A DNA stretch of 64,000 bases from Viridibacillus arvi (GTDB lineage Bacteria; Bacillota; Bacilli; Bacillales_A; Planococcaceae). A program made the translations under genes and the position numbers. This document shows, piece after piece, positions 51,215 through 60,294 of this stretch (positions are counted from its first letter, which is position 1; every line of letters starts with the position of its first letter). The notes below the pieces were generated by a model. That model did not search any database and was not told the DNA's origin. It saw only the letters and a list, made by a program, of their open reading frames with translations. The stretch lies in the NCBI RefSeq assembly GCF_001274945.1, contig NZ_LILB01000001.1:1-64000 (forward strand). Direction: 5' to 3'.

Positions 51215-52396
51215 ATGTTGCCATTACAAGGAATGCGAGTCATTGATGTCACGACGAACATTTCAGGTCCTAGCTTGACGATGATTCTAGCTGATCTTGG
51301 TGCGGAAGTTATTAAGATTGAACGTCCAGGTATTGGTGATGAAGCACGCAAAATGGCCCCACTTGTAAAAGAGGATGGAACATTTTTCTTGAATATTAAT
51401 CGCAATAAAAAGTCAGTTGTATTAAATCTGCAATTACAAGAAGCAAAAGAAGTAATGTATGAACTAATACGTGATGCCGATATTTTTGTTGAAAATTATC
51501 GATTAGGAAAAGCCGATAAGTTAGGGCTTGGCTATGATACTTTGAAATCTTTAAATCAGGGTTTAATTTATTGTTCATTGACAGCATATGGTCAGAAGGG
51601 GCCCTCCAAACATAAACCAGGTTACGATGCTATTTTACAAGCCGAAACAGGTTTAATGAGTATGACAGGGAGCGATAAATTAGCACGTGTACCTGTATCG
51701 ATTTTAGATCAAGGGAGTGCCGTGTGGGGTGCACTTGGAATTTTAGCAGCTCTTTTGCAGCGTAAAGAAAATGGACAAGGACAAAAAGTTGAAACTTCAC
51801 TTTTTGAAACAGGAGTCTACTGGGTAGGTTATCATCTACTATCAACAATGTTAACTGGGCAAAATCCAGAAAAATTAGGTTCTAATCATGCTTCCTTCGC
51901 ACCGTATGGGGCTTTTCAAACAGCAGATGTGCCGATCATGATAGGCATTTCTAATGATCGATTATTTGAAAAGCTCTGCGAAGTGGTAGAGAAGCAGCAT
52001 TGGCTTAAAGATGAGCGTTTTACTTCAAACATATCGCGTGTTCAAAATCGTGGACTGCTCAATGAAAAACTAGCGGATATACTGCGAACAAAAAAAGCAC
52101 ACGACTGGCTCGCCGCTCTAGAGGAGCAAGGTGTACCTAGTGCTGTGATTCAGCAAATGACTGATGTAGCAATGCACCCACAAACATTGAGTAACAAAAT
52201 GCTCATAGATGCCGAGCACCCAAACAATGGAAACATCCGCTTAACCCGCTTACCGATTACACTGTCATCAGTGGATTTGAAAGTCAGAAATACACCCCCA
52301 GTTCTAGGGGAGCATACAGTTGAAGTGCTGAAAGCTTTGGGAAAAAGCGAGGTAGAAATTGAACGTTTAATGAACATGCAAGCTTTGCAAAATTAA
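51215..52396 (+). CDS. Class III (CaiB/BaiF) CoA-transferase
   Basis: 393 residues. The fold-typical start GMRVIDVTTNISGPSLTMILADLGAEVIKIE, NRNKKSVVLNL, and the catalytic Asp D138 in HKPGYDAILQAETGLMSMTG are all present; SLFETGVYWVGYHL and the C-terminal GVPSAVIQQM region follow. It moves CoA from one acyl-CoA to another acid, activating a substrate without ATP. Family members act on carnitine, oxalate, itaconate/succinate and aryl acids. AAGGGTGG precedes the ATG. It would supply the acyl-CoA for the two genes before it. Confidence 0.92.
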   Translation: MLPLQGMRVIDVTTNISGPSLTMILADLGAEVIKIERPGIGDEARKMAPLVKEDGTFFLNINRNKKSVVLNLQLQEAKEVMYELIRDADIFVENYRLGKADKLGLGYDTLKSLNQGLIYCSLTAYGQKGPSKHKPGYDAILQAETGLMSMTGSDKLARVPVSILDQGSAVWGALGILAALLQRKENGQGQKVETSLFETGVYWVGYHLLSTMLTGQNPEKLGSNHASFAPYGAFQTADVPIMIGISNDRLFEKLCEVVEKQHWLKDERFTSNISRVQNRGLLNEKLADILRTKKAHDWLAALEEQGVPSAVIQQMTDVAMHPQTLSNKMLIDAEHPNNGNIRLTRLPITLSSVDLKVRNTPPVLGEHTVEVLKALGKSEVEIERLMNMQALQN

Positions 52397-52455
52397 CGCC
52401 AGATTTCTTTTTTTCGAATGTAGCTCTAAATAATTGATCAATTGGAGGAATGACT

Positions 52456-53289
52456 ATGTGTAAATCGAAAGTGTATGTTTTAGACACAGGTTCGATGAAG
52501 ATGGATAAAAACTATATGATTGCTATGCATAACCCAGCGAGTGTTGATAATCCTTCTCCCCCTGCAGAGTTTGTAGAGTTCCCAGTTTATGCTGTATTAA
52601 TTGATCATCCTGAAGGGAAAATTCTGTTTGATACAGGTTGTAATCCTGATGGGATGGGAGAAGAGGGACGCTGGCCACAAGGTGTACAAAAGCTGTTCCC
52701 AGTTTTCCAAAGTGAGGAATGCTACTTAATCAATCGTTTAGAACAACTAAAGGTACGTCCAGAGGATATTAAATATGTTGTCGCATCTCATCTGCATTTA
52801 GATCATGCCGGTTGCTTAGAGCTATTTACGAATGCCGAAATCATTGTCCATGATTCTGAGTTATCTAATGTTATGAAAACATTTGCTATGACACGTGATA
52901 TGGGTGCTTATATATGGGGTGATGTAGAAGCATGGATAAAAAATCAGCTTCGCTGGCGCACAATTCAGCCACATGAAAAAGAAGTGGAGCTTGTGAAAGG
53001 TATCAAAATCTTAAACTTTGGTCCAGGACATGCGTATGGCATGCTTGGTTTGCATATTGAGTTGCCAGGTACAGGTAATCTTTTGCTTGCTTCAGATGCT
53101 TTATATACAGCAGAGAGCTTAGGACCACCCGTCAAGCCACCAGGTATTATTTATGATTCTGTGGGCTATAGTAGCTCAGCAGAGCGTATCCGAAAGCTTG
53201 CTGAACAAAATAATTCAACGATTTGGTTTGGTCATGATGCAAATCAGTTTAACTCATTTATTAAATCAACCGAAGGCTATTACGAGTAA
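52456..53289 (+). CDS. Metallo-beta-lactamase-fold lactonase (AHL-lactonase family)
   Basis: 277 residues from ATG 52456 (GGAGG 6 nt upstream). The dinuclear zinc motif is SHLHLDHAGC (H112, H114, D116, H117), with further ligands in GPGHAYGM, LASDALYT and WFGHDANQF. The order and spacing are those of AiiA/AttM-type lactonases. Such enzymes open homoserine lactones or small lactones like gamma-butyrolactone; the next two genes, an aldehyde and an alcohol dehydrogenase, recall the Agrobacterium blcABC operon, where the lactonase product is oxidised to succinate. Catabolic use is therefore favoured over quorum quenching, by context only. Confidence 0.88.
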   Translation: MCKSKVYVLDTGSMKMDKNYMIAMHNPASVDNPSPPAEFVEFPVYAVLIDHPEGKILFDTGCNPDGMGEEGRWPQGVQKLFPVFQSEECYLINRLEQLKVRPEDIKYVVASHLHLDHAGCLELFTNAEIIVHDSELSNVMKTFAMTRDMGAYIWGDVEAWIKNQLRWRTIQPHEKEVELVKGIKILNFGPGHAYGMLGLHIELPGTGNLLLASDALYTAESLGPPVKPPGIIYDSVGYSSSAERIRKLAEQNNSTIWFGHDANQFNSFIKSTEGYYE

Positions 53290-53298
53290 CTCTATAAC

Positions 53299-53333
53299 AA
53301 CCCTAAGGCCACTATTGTCTTAGGGTATTTTTA
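53299..53333 (+). terminator. Hairpin between the lactonase and aldehyde dehydrogenase genes
   Basis: ACCCTAAG (53300-53307) pairs with CTTAGGGT (53319-53326), then ATTTTTAT. It may be a partial terminator or an mRNA-stabilising stem inside the run. Confidence 0.6.
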
Positions 53334-53357
53334 TAAAATACAGAGGAGGATTAAAAA

Positions 53358-54794
53358 ATGATTGAATCATGTTCTTTTATTAGAGGTGTTGAAATTAAAG
53401 GTGATTTACGTGAAGAAATTGAAGTGCGTAATCCTTATAATAATGAGCTAATTGGAATAGTCAGTTGTGCTACGACTAGCGATGTGAAACTTGCAGTTGA
53501 AGTAGCTCATGAAATATACCAACAAAAAATGAAATCAATGCCAGCACATGAACGCAGCGCTATTTTACGCCGAGCTGCGGATCTACTCGAAATACAAGCA
53601 CCAGATTTTGCGAAGACGTTAGCACAAGAAGCAGGCAAGCCGATTGTAGAAGCAAGAGGTGAAGTTGCTAGAGCTATTCAAGTATTACGCTTTGCTTCTG
53701 AAGGGGCAAAAAATTTAAACGGGGAACAAATTGTCTTAGATAATGCACTTGGTGGTGAAGGGCAAATAGGTATAGCAAAACGGGTACCAATTGGAGTTAT
53801 TGCAGCAATTACACCATTCAATTTCCCGTTAAATATGTCCCTTCATAAAGTTGCACCTGCCATCGCAGCAGGTAATACTATCGTGTTAAAACCAGCAGAA
53901 AAAACGCCATTATCAGCTATAAAGTTATATAAATTATTTGAACAAGCTGGTTTACCAAAGGGGGCGTTTAATTTATTAAATGGTCCTGGAGAACAATTAG
54001 TAGAAACATTAGTAACACATCCACTTGTTAAAAAGGTGACATTCACAGGTAGTAGTACCGTTGGGTGGCAAATACAAGAGATGGCGAAAGGGAAAAAAAT
54101 TACGTTAGAACTTGGCTCCAATGCACCTAATATCGTATTTGAAGATGCAGATATCGATCATGCAGTCAATGCGATTGCAATGGGGGGCTTCACATTTGCA
54201 GGGCAGGCATGTGTTTCAGCACAACGTATTTTTGTTCATCAGACAGTGTATAAGGAATTTATAAAAAAGATTGTTGAAAAAGTATCTAATTTGAAAATGG
54301 GAGATCCACTTGATGAATCAACAGAACTTGGACCGATGATTACAGAAGAGGCAGCAAAACGTGCAGAAGACTGGGTAGATGAAGCAGTTGCACAAGGAGC
54401 AGTTGTACTGACTGGTGGGAAGCGTCATGGGACAATGATGCAAGCAACCATTCTAGATCATGTTCGATTTGATATGAAAGTAGTTTGTGCCGAAGTATTT
54501 GCACCAATAATTTCTATCATACCATTTACTAAAGAAGAAGATGTCATCAACTGGGCGAATGATTCAGAATTCGGCTTACAGGCTGGTATCTTTACAAATA
54601 ATATTAATCGTGCACTTCGTGTAGCAGATCAATTGGAAACCGGTGGAGTATGGATAAATGAAGTTTCTGTCAAGCGCTATGATCATATTCCATATGGCGG
54701 TGTAAAAAAGAGTGGCGTTGGCAAGGAAGGTATTCAATATTCGATTGAAGGTATGACAGAGTTGAAGTTTATCGGTATCAATATCTTAACGTAA
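53358..54794 (+). CDS. Aldehyde dehydrogenase
   Basis: 478 residues, ALDH superfamily. ITPFNFPLNM, VLKPAEKTP (cofactor), FTGSSTVG, E251 in LELGSNAPN (general base) and C285 in AGQACVSAQR (nucleophile). The C-terminal third has IPYGGVKKSGVGKEG. The group includes lactaldehyde-, semialdehyde- and glyceraldehyde-type enzymes. GAGGAGG precedes the ATG. Set between a lactonase and a Zn-alcohol dehydrogenase (14 nt apart from the latter), it would oxidise the semialdehyde made from the opened lactone. Confidence 0.92.
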   Translation: MIESCSFIRGVEIKGDLREEIEVRNPYNNELIGIVSCATTSDVKLAVEVAHEIYQQKMKSMPAHERSAILRRAADLLEIQAPDFAKTLAQEAGKPIVEARGEVARAIQVLRFASEGAKNLNGEQIVLDNALGGEGQIGIAKRVPIGVIAAITPFNFPLNMSLHKVAPAIAAGNTIVLKPAEKTPLSAIKLYKLFEQAGLPKGAFNLLNGPGEQLVETLVTHPLVKKVTFTGSSTVGWQIQEMAKGKKITLELGSNAPNIVFEDADIDHAVNAIAMGGFTFAGQACVSAQRIFVHQTVYKEFIKKIVEKVSNLKMGDPLDESTELGPMITEEAAKRAEDWVDEAVAQGAVVLTGGKRHGTMMQATILDHVRFDMKVVCAEVFAPIISIIPFTKEEDVINWANDSEFGLQAGIFTNNINRALRVADQLETGGVWINEVSVKRYDHIPYGGVKKSGVGKEGIQYSIEGMTELKFIGINILT

Positions 54795-54808
54795 AGGGGA
54801 GGTTACCA

Positions 54809-55936
54809 ATGAAAGTAAAATCAGCTATTTTACGTGCATCTGGTGTTCAAAAACCATATGCAAAAAGTCGACCAATTCATATTGAAACTGTAGAGCTAGA
54901 TTCACCAGAAGTAGGAGAAGTGCTTGTTCAAATTAAAGCAGCAAGTCTTTGTCACTCGGACTTATCCGTTATTGACGGTAGTCGCCCACGACCTCTTCCA
55001 ATGGCACTTGGACATGAAGCGGCAGGTATTGTTGTCGAAGTAGGCGCAGGTGTGACAGCATTCTCACCTGGCGATAAAGTGGTTTGTGTTTTTGTACCAA
55101 GTTGTGGACACTGCATTCCATGTTCTGAAGGTCGTCCGGCACTTTGTGAACCAGGCGCTGTTTCAAATGGAGCAGGGACATTAATTAGTGGAGGCATTCG
55201 CATTCATACTGAAACAGAGGATGTCAATCACCATGTAGGTGTCTCTGCTTTTTCTGAATACGCAGTAGTATCAGAGAATTCTTTGGTGAAAATTGATGAA
55301 GATTTGCCATTTGAAAAACTCGCGTTGTTTGGTTGTGCGGTTATTACTGGTGTAGGTGCGGTCGTGAATACGGCAAATGTGAAGCTCGGTAGTACGGTAG
55401 CTGTTATCGGCCTTGGAGGTATTGGCTTAAGCGCATTGCTTGGTGCAATTGCGGCAGGTGCTAGCGAAGTGATTGCGATTGATATTAATGAGAAAAAGCT
55501 AGTGCAAGCAAAAGAACTGGGTGCTACGGCTGTCTTTAATTCAAGGGACTTAGATGTCGTTGAACAAGTCAAAAAGTATACGAACGGTGGTGTCGATTAT
55601 GCATTTGAAACAGCTGGAGCAGTAGCAGCTTTGGATGTTGCATATGCTGTAACAAAGCGCGGCGGTATAACGACAACAACGGGTTTACCACATCCAGAAC
55701 ATCAATTTTCTTTTCCTTACGTGACATTAACAGCAGAAGAAAAGACGTTAAAGGGATCGTATGTAGGTAGTTGTGTGCCAAAACGTGATATTTCACGTTA
55801 TATTGAGCTTATGAAACAAGGACGTTTGCCTGTAGATGAGCTAATGTCGAACATTATTACCCTCGAAGATATTAACGAAGGCTTTGATTTACTAGCAACT
55901 GGGAATTCATCACGCATTATTATTAAAATGGATTAG
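54809..55936 (+). CDS. Zinc-dependent alcohol dehydrogenase
   Basis: 375 residues, class III-like medium-chain dehydrogenase. Catalytic zinc C48, H69-E70 (LGHEAAG); structural zinc C99, C102, C105, C113 (SCGHCIPC...C). GLGGIGLSALLGAIAAGA with acidic AIDINEKKLVQA predicts NAD. AAGGGGAGG precedes the ATG. Likely oxidises the hydroxy acid freed by the lactonase to the aldehyde taken by the upstream ALDH. It resembles the dehydrogenase at 16634 more than the one at 48103. Confidence 0.92.
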   Translation: MKVKSAILRASGVQKPYAKSRPIHIETVELDSPEVGEVLVQIKAASLCHSDLSVIDGSRPRPLPMALGHEAAGIVVEVGAGVTAFSPGDKVVCVFVPSCGHCIPCSEGRPALCEPGAVSNGAGTLISGGIRIHTETEDVNHHVGVSAFSEYAVVSENSLVKIDEDLPFEKLALFGCAVITGVGAVVNTANVKLGSTVAVIGLGGIGLSALLGAIAAGASEVIAIDINEKKLVQAKELGATAVFNSRDLDVVEQVKKYTNGGVDYAFETAGAVAALDVAYAVTKRGGITTTTGLPHPEHQFSFPYVTLTAEEKTLKGSYVGSCVPKRDISRYIELMKQGRLPVDELMSNIITLEDINEGFDLLATGNSSRIIIKMD

Positions 55937-55947
55937 GAGGCAAATGT

Positions 55948-57309
55948 GTGGGGTTTAGCAATCAAATCGCAAACTACATTGTGGGTTTATCATATGAGCA
56001 GTTACCGAAGGAAGTCGTTACATTTACAAAACGGTGTATCCTAGATTATTACGCATCTGCTCTTAAAGGACGAGACGGGGTACCAATTCAAATGATTCAC
56101 GAACTCATTCGTGAAATGGGTGGTGTACAGCAAGCAACAACAGTTACTAATGTTAAAAATTCAGTGTTGAATGTAGCATTATTAAATGGTGCGGCAAGTC
56201 ATATTATTGAACTTGATGATATTCATAAGGCATCTATAGTACATGCTGCAACAGTTGTAATGCCAGCCGCAGTCGCAGTTGCTGAGTGGAAAAGGCTTTC
56301 TGGGAAAGATCTCATCACAGCGATTGTCGCAGGGTATGAAGTGGCATATCGAATTGGGGAAACAGTGTCACCATCACATTATTTTTACTTCCATAATACA
56401 GCTACATGTGGAACTTTTGGTGCTACAGCGGCAGTTGCGAAGCTACTGAAGTTAAATGAAAATCAAATTGTCGACGCGTTAGGTAGTGCTGGTACACAAG
56501 CAGCTGGTCTTTGGGAATTTATTGAAGATGGGGCAATGTCTAAGCAACTTCATCCAGGGAAAGCGGCAATGCACGGTGTTTTAAGTTGTTTACTTGCACA
56601 AAAAGGATTTACTGGCGCGAAGAAAATTTTAGAAGGAAACCGAGGCTTTTTTGAAGCTATGAGTGAACAGCATGATGTGACCAAGATGACAGAAGGTTTT
56701 GGTGATAGCTTTAAAATTATTGAAAACTCATTTAAAATACATGCTTCTTGCCGTCATACACATCATGTAATGGATTTACTAATTGAATACCATAAAGGAC
56801 ATAACGTGAATTTAAAAGAGATAAAGAAAATCGTAATCTCAACTTATAAAGTAGCATTGGATATAACGGATAATCCATCACCTGAAACGATTTATGCTGC
56901 AAAATTTAGTATTCAGTTTTGTGCGGCCCTTGCGCTAATAACTGGTAGCGGAGGTTATCATGCATTTACAGAACAAATATTGCACGATCCTACAATTCGC
57001 GCAATAGTAGAAAAAATTGAAGTTCAAGTAGATAAAAAAGTAGATGCTGCATATCCGAAAGAATGGGGTACAAATGTGTCGATACATTTTAATGATGGTT
57101 CGATTTATAAAGCTAAAACGAGCTATCCAGTTGGAGATCCAGAAAATCCAGTGTCTACAGATGCATTAGTTGAAAAATTTATGACTCTTACAAACGATTT
57201 ACCTTTCGAACAAAGAGTGCAAATCGTAAAAACAATCCTTAATTTAGAACAATATACCGTAAAAGAACTAGTAGCTACGGTGCATCGGAAGATTGAAGCC
57301 GTAACTTAA
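55948..57309 (+). CDS. MmgE/PrpD-family protein
   Basis: 453 residues from GTG 55948 (TAGGAGG 7 nt upstream). KRCILDYYASALKG, NGAASHIIELDDIHKASIVHA, GYEVAYRIGETVSP, GTFGATAAVAKLLKL, QLHPGKAAMHGVLSC and ASCRHTHHVMDLL are family blocks. The superfamily includes 2-methylcitrate dehydratase, aconitate decarboxylase and iminodisuccinate epimerase, all acting on di- or tricarboxylates. The usual H-P pair is HAATVVMPA here. It suggests a branched or unsaturated dicarboxylate in the pathway. Last gene of the run. Confidence 0.9.
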   Translation: MGFSNQIANYIVGLSYEQLPKEVVTFTKRCILDYYASALKGRDGVPIQMIHELIREMGGVQQATTVTNVKNSVLNVALLNGAASHIIELDDIHKASIVHAATVVMPAAVAVAEWKRLSGKDLITAIVAGYEVAYRIGETVSPSHYFYFHNTATCGTFGATAAVAKLLKLNENQIVDALGSAGTQAAGLWEFIEDGAMSKQLHPGKAAMHGVLSCLLAQKGFTGAKKILEGNRGFFEAMSEQHDVTKMTEGFGDSFKIIENSFKIHASCRHTHHVMDLLIEYHKGHNVNLKEIKKIVISTYKVALDITDNPSPETIYAAKFSIQFCAALALITGSGGYHAFTEQILHDPTIRAIVEKIEVQVDKKVDAAYPKEWGTNVSIHFNDGSIYKAKTSYPVGDPENPVSTDALVEKFMTLTNDLPFEQRVQIVKTILNLEQYTVKELVATVHRKIEAVT

Positions 57310-57315
57310 ATAAAC

Positions 57316-57354
57316 AAAAACCCAAAATAGTGGATACTATTTTGGGTTCGTTTT
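57316..57354. terminator. Bidirectional terminator
   Basis: AACCCAAAATAGT pairs perfectly with ACTATTTTGGGTT around GGAT; separates the catabolic run from the ABC importer. Confidence 0.95.
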
Positions 57355-57357
57355 CTT

Positions 57358-59085
57358 CTATTTTAAATCTTCAATCGAATCAATATCTACATATTTAGGA
57401 ACTACAATACCATTTTTTGTTCCTTTTAAGTTTGGTCCTAAATTAACTAAATCTTTTTTGTATGATTCATAATAATCTTTGTGTGTACTTGGTAACCATG
57501 CTGCCACCATTGCATCAACACTTCCGTTTGCAACACCTGCAAACATCGGGCCAACCTCAACTTGGCTCAATTTTACTTTATAGCCGTTTTGCTCAAGTAC
57601 TTTCGCAATGACATTTGTACTAGCAATTTCAGTGTCCCAAGCAACATAAACGAGTTTGATCTCTTCGCCATTACCCGCTTGTGCTCCTTTCGTCCATTTA
57701 GCTACTTTATCAGTATTTGCTTTAATCCATTTGTCAGCTGCTTCTTTTGGATCCATACCACCTGATACATCTACCATTACTTTCTCCATATCACTTGTGT
57801 CCCAAGAGAATTGATCAAGTATTGTATATGCACCTGGAGCATCTTCTTTTAATCCTTTTCGTACGAGTGTATTAATTTCTTCTGCGCCACCAAATGTCCC
57901 ATTAGGATCATCGAGATATTTTAAATCGAAGGAAGCAAACATCCAGTGTGGAGACCAACCTGTAATAATAATTGGTTCTTTCTTTGAATATGCTTTTTTC
58001 AATTCAGCAACCATTGCGGCAGAAGAACCTTCAACAAGCGTCCAATTATCTAATTTATAATCTTTCATCGCCGTTTTTGCTTGTGCCATTAGTCCAGCGC
58101 CAGGTTCAATACCAATAATTTTATAATTTGTCGATTCACCAATTGCAGAACCAGTACCTTTAATAGTGTCCTCTTTTGTAAATGTATTAAATAATGCAGC
58201 AACTACAATGAGGATACCGACGATACTAAGGACGATTTTACGACTTACAAGTTTTTCATATGCAGGTTTACGGATGTTTTGCGTAATGCGGTCTAAAATG
58301 ATGGCAATGAACACAATAGAAAGACCTGCTTCAAAACCTTGTCCAACATTTATCTGACTCACCGCACGGTAAACATCTGCACCAAGTCCAGGCGCACCTA
58401 CTAATGAAGCAGTAACAACCATTGATAGGGCAAGCATAATACTTTGGTTAATACCTGCTAATATGGTTGGTGTTGCTAAAGGTAATTGAACTTTAAATAA
58501 TTTTTGACTAGATGTTGAGCCGAATGCATCTGAGGCTTCAATCAAATCTTTTGGTACTTCTTGAATACCGAGATTCGTCATTCTTATAGCAGGCGCAATC
58601 GCGAAAATAAATGATGCAACAATACCTGGCACTACACCAATTCCGAAAAATAGTATCGAAGGAATAAGATAAACAAATGCAGGCATTGTCTGCATAAAGT
58701 CTAAAATAGGTGTAACGATATTTTGTACAGTTTTATTTTGGGCACACCATATACCGATAGGAATACCAAGTAAAATGATAAAGAATCCTGATACTAACAC
58801 AATCGCTAAAGTTTGAATCGTTGAATCCCAATAACCTAAGTTATCAACTAATAACAAACTCACTACAGTAAATATACCTAATGGCCATTTACTGGTGTAG
58901 CCGACTAGTAAGGCTAACACAATAATTAAAACAATCGGGGGACCTACACTTAATACGTCAACAATTATATTTAACAGTCCATCGATTAAATTTGTAAAGA
59001 ATGAAAACAGTGCAGCAAACGTGACTGTGATCCAATCTACTAAAGAATCTACCCATTCACCTAATGGAATTTTTGTCATATTCAT
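57358..59085 (-). CDS. Glycine-betaine/quaternary-amine ABC permease fused to its binding protein
   Basis: 575 residues. Residues 1-285 form a ProW/OpuAB-type permease (about six helices; coupling-helix region EVPKDLIEASDAFGSTSSQKLF). A further helix (about 288-308) leads to an extracellular OpuAC-type binding domain (about 325-575) with aromatic betaine-cage candidates in IITGWSPHWMFASFD and VYVAWDTE, and AAWLPSTHKDYYE. The fused form resembles lactococcal OpuABC/BusAB. It follows the ATPase gene by 3 nt. It would import betaine, carnitine, choline or a related compound, for osmoprotection or as substrate for the facing catabolic genes. Confidence 0.92.
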   Translation of the reverse strand: MNMTKIPLGEWVDSLVDWITVTFAALFSFFTNLIDGLLNIIVDVLSVGPPIVLIIVLALLVGYTSKWPLGIFTVVSLLLVDNLGYWDSTIQTLAIVLVSGFFIILLGIPIGIWCAQNKTVQNIVTPILDFMQTMPAFVYLIPSILFFGIGVVPGIVASFIFAIAPAIRMTNLGIQEVPKDLIEASDAFGSTSSQKLFKVQLPLATPTILAGINQSIMLALSMVVTASLVGAPGLGADVYRAVSQINVGQGFEAGLSIVFIAIILDRITQNIRKPAYEKLVSRKIVLSIVGILIVVAALFNTFTKEDTIKGTGSAIGESTNYKIIGIEPGAGLMAQAKTAMKDYKLDNWTLVEGSSAAMVAELKKAYSKKEPIIITGWSPHWMFASFDLKYLDDPNGTFGGAEEINTLVRKGLKEDAPGAYTILDQFSWDTSDMEKVMVDVSGGMDPKEAADKWIKANTDKVAKWTKGAQAGNGEEIKLVYVAWDTEIASTNVIAKVLEQNGYKVKLSQVEVGPMFAGVANGSVDAMVAAWLPSTHKDYYESYKKDLVNLGPNLKGTKNGIVVPKYVDIDSIEDLK

Positions 59086-59088
59086 CGT

Positions 59089-60294
59089 TTACTCACTCTC
59101 CAAATCGTTCAAGGAATCTTTGTTACCAGCTAATGCACCTATGACAGCTCCGCGAATAACAATTCCTTTGATTCTGTGTTTATCATCTACGACTGATATT
59201 GGAAGTGCGGAGGTTGCCATAACATCCATTAAGTCAACAAGGAGTGCATCTTCAGGTACTGTTGGTACTTCGGTTGTCATGACTTCTGATATTGATAAGT
59301 TTTGATCAATTGCTTGGCGTGCTTGTTCGGCAGAGATAGCCCCAAGTAATTTTTGCTTACGATCCACTACAAATATACTTGAATAACCTTCTTTACGCAT
59401 GATCTCTAGAGCAACACGTGGACCTCTATCGACACCGATTTTCTCTGGTCGTTTCATAATATGTGAAGCTGTTAAGACTTTAGATAAATCGACATCTTCA
59501 ACGAATTTTTCAACAAATTCATTTGCTGGGTTCATCATGATTTGTTCCGGTGTACCAAGTTGGATGATGCTACCGTCTTTCATTAAAGCAATACGGTCAC
59601 CAATTCTTAGTGCTTCGTCTAAATCATGTGTAATAAAGATAATCGTTTTTTTGAAATTCTCCTGAATCTCAAGTAGTTCATCTTGCATGTCTTTACGGAT
59701 TAATGGATCTAGTGCACTAAATGCCTCATCCATCAGCAAGATATCGGTGTCACTAGCAAGTGCGCGAGCAAGACCTACCCTTTGTTGCATACCACCGCTT
59801 AGTTGTGAAGGTAATTGATGCTCATACCCTTTAAGTCCAACGATTTCTAAAGCTTGCATAGCCTTCTCACGTCGATCTTTTATAGGTTTCTTTTGGATCT
59901 CAAGCCCAAATTCAGTGTTTTCTAAAATTGTTTTGTGGGGGAAAAGAGCAAAGTTTTGAAATACCATACTAATTTTCTGTTGTCTTACTTCTCTCAGACG
60001 GGAAGCACTCATTTTTACAATATCTTCATTATCAATTAGGATCTCACCAATGGTTGGGGCAATCAGACGATTAAACATTCGGATTAACGTAGATTTACCA
60101 CTACCAGACAAGCCCATAATTACGAAGATCTCTCCAGGGTAAATACTAAAGTTCACTTTATTTACACCTAATGTTTGTCCAGTCTCTTTCAAAATTTCTT
60201 TTTTAGAACGACCTAATTCTAAAAGCTCCAGTGCTGCTTTGGGAGACTTACCAAAAATCTTTGATACGTTTCTTACTTCTACAAAAGGATCCAT
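59089..60294 (-). CDS. Glycine-betaine/quaternary-amine ABC ATPase with CBS domains
   Basis: 401 residues of the OpuAA/ProV type. Walker A GLSGSGKS (61-68), Q-loop VFQNFALF, signature LSGGMQQRVGLARAL, Walker B ILLMDEAFSALD, switch His in FITHDLDEAL. Two CBS domains follow (about 285-400: RGPRVALEIMRKEGYSSIFVV and LVDLMDVMATSALPISVVDD), which in OpuA sense ionic strength or cyclic-di-AMP. GAGGTG precedes the ATG. Operon with the permease-binding-protein fusion; convergent with the catabolic run. Confidence 0.94.
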   Translation of the reverse strand: MDPFVEVRNVSKIFGKSPKAALELLELGRSKKEILKETGQTLGVNKVNFSIYPGEIFVIMGLSGSGKSTLIRMFNRLIAPTIGEILIDNEDIVKMSASRLREVRQQKISMVFQNFALFPHKTILENTEFGLEIQKKPIKDRREKAMQALEIVGLKGYEHQLPSQLSGGMQQRVGLARALASDTDILLMDEAFSALDPLIRKDMQDELLEIQENFKKTIIFITHDLDEALRIGDRIALMKDGSIIQLGTPEQIMMNPANEFVEKFVEDVDLSKVLTASHIMKRPEKIGVDRGPRVALEIMRKEGYSSIFVVDRKQKLLGAISAEQARQAIDQNLSISEVMTTEVPTVPEDALLVDLMDVMATSALPISVVDDKHRIKGIVIRGAVIGALAGNKDSLNDLESE

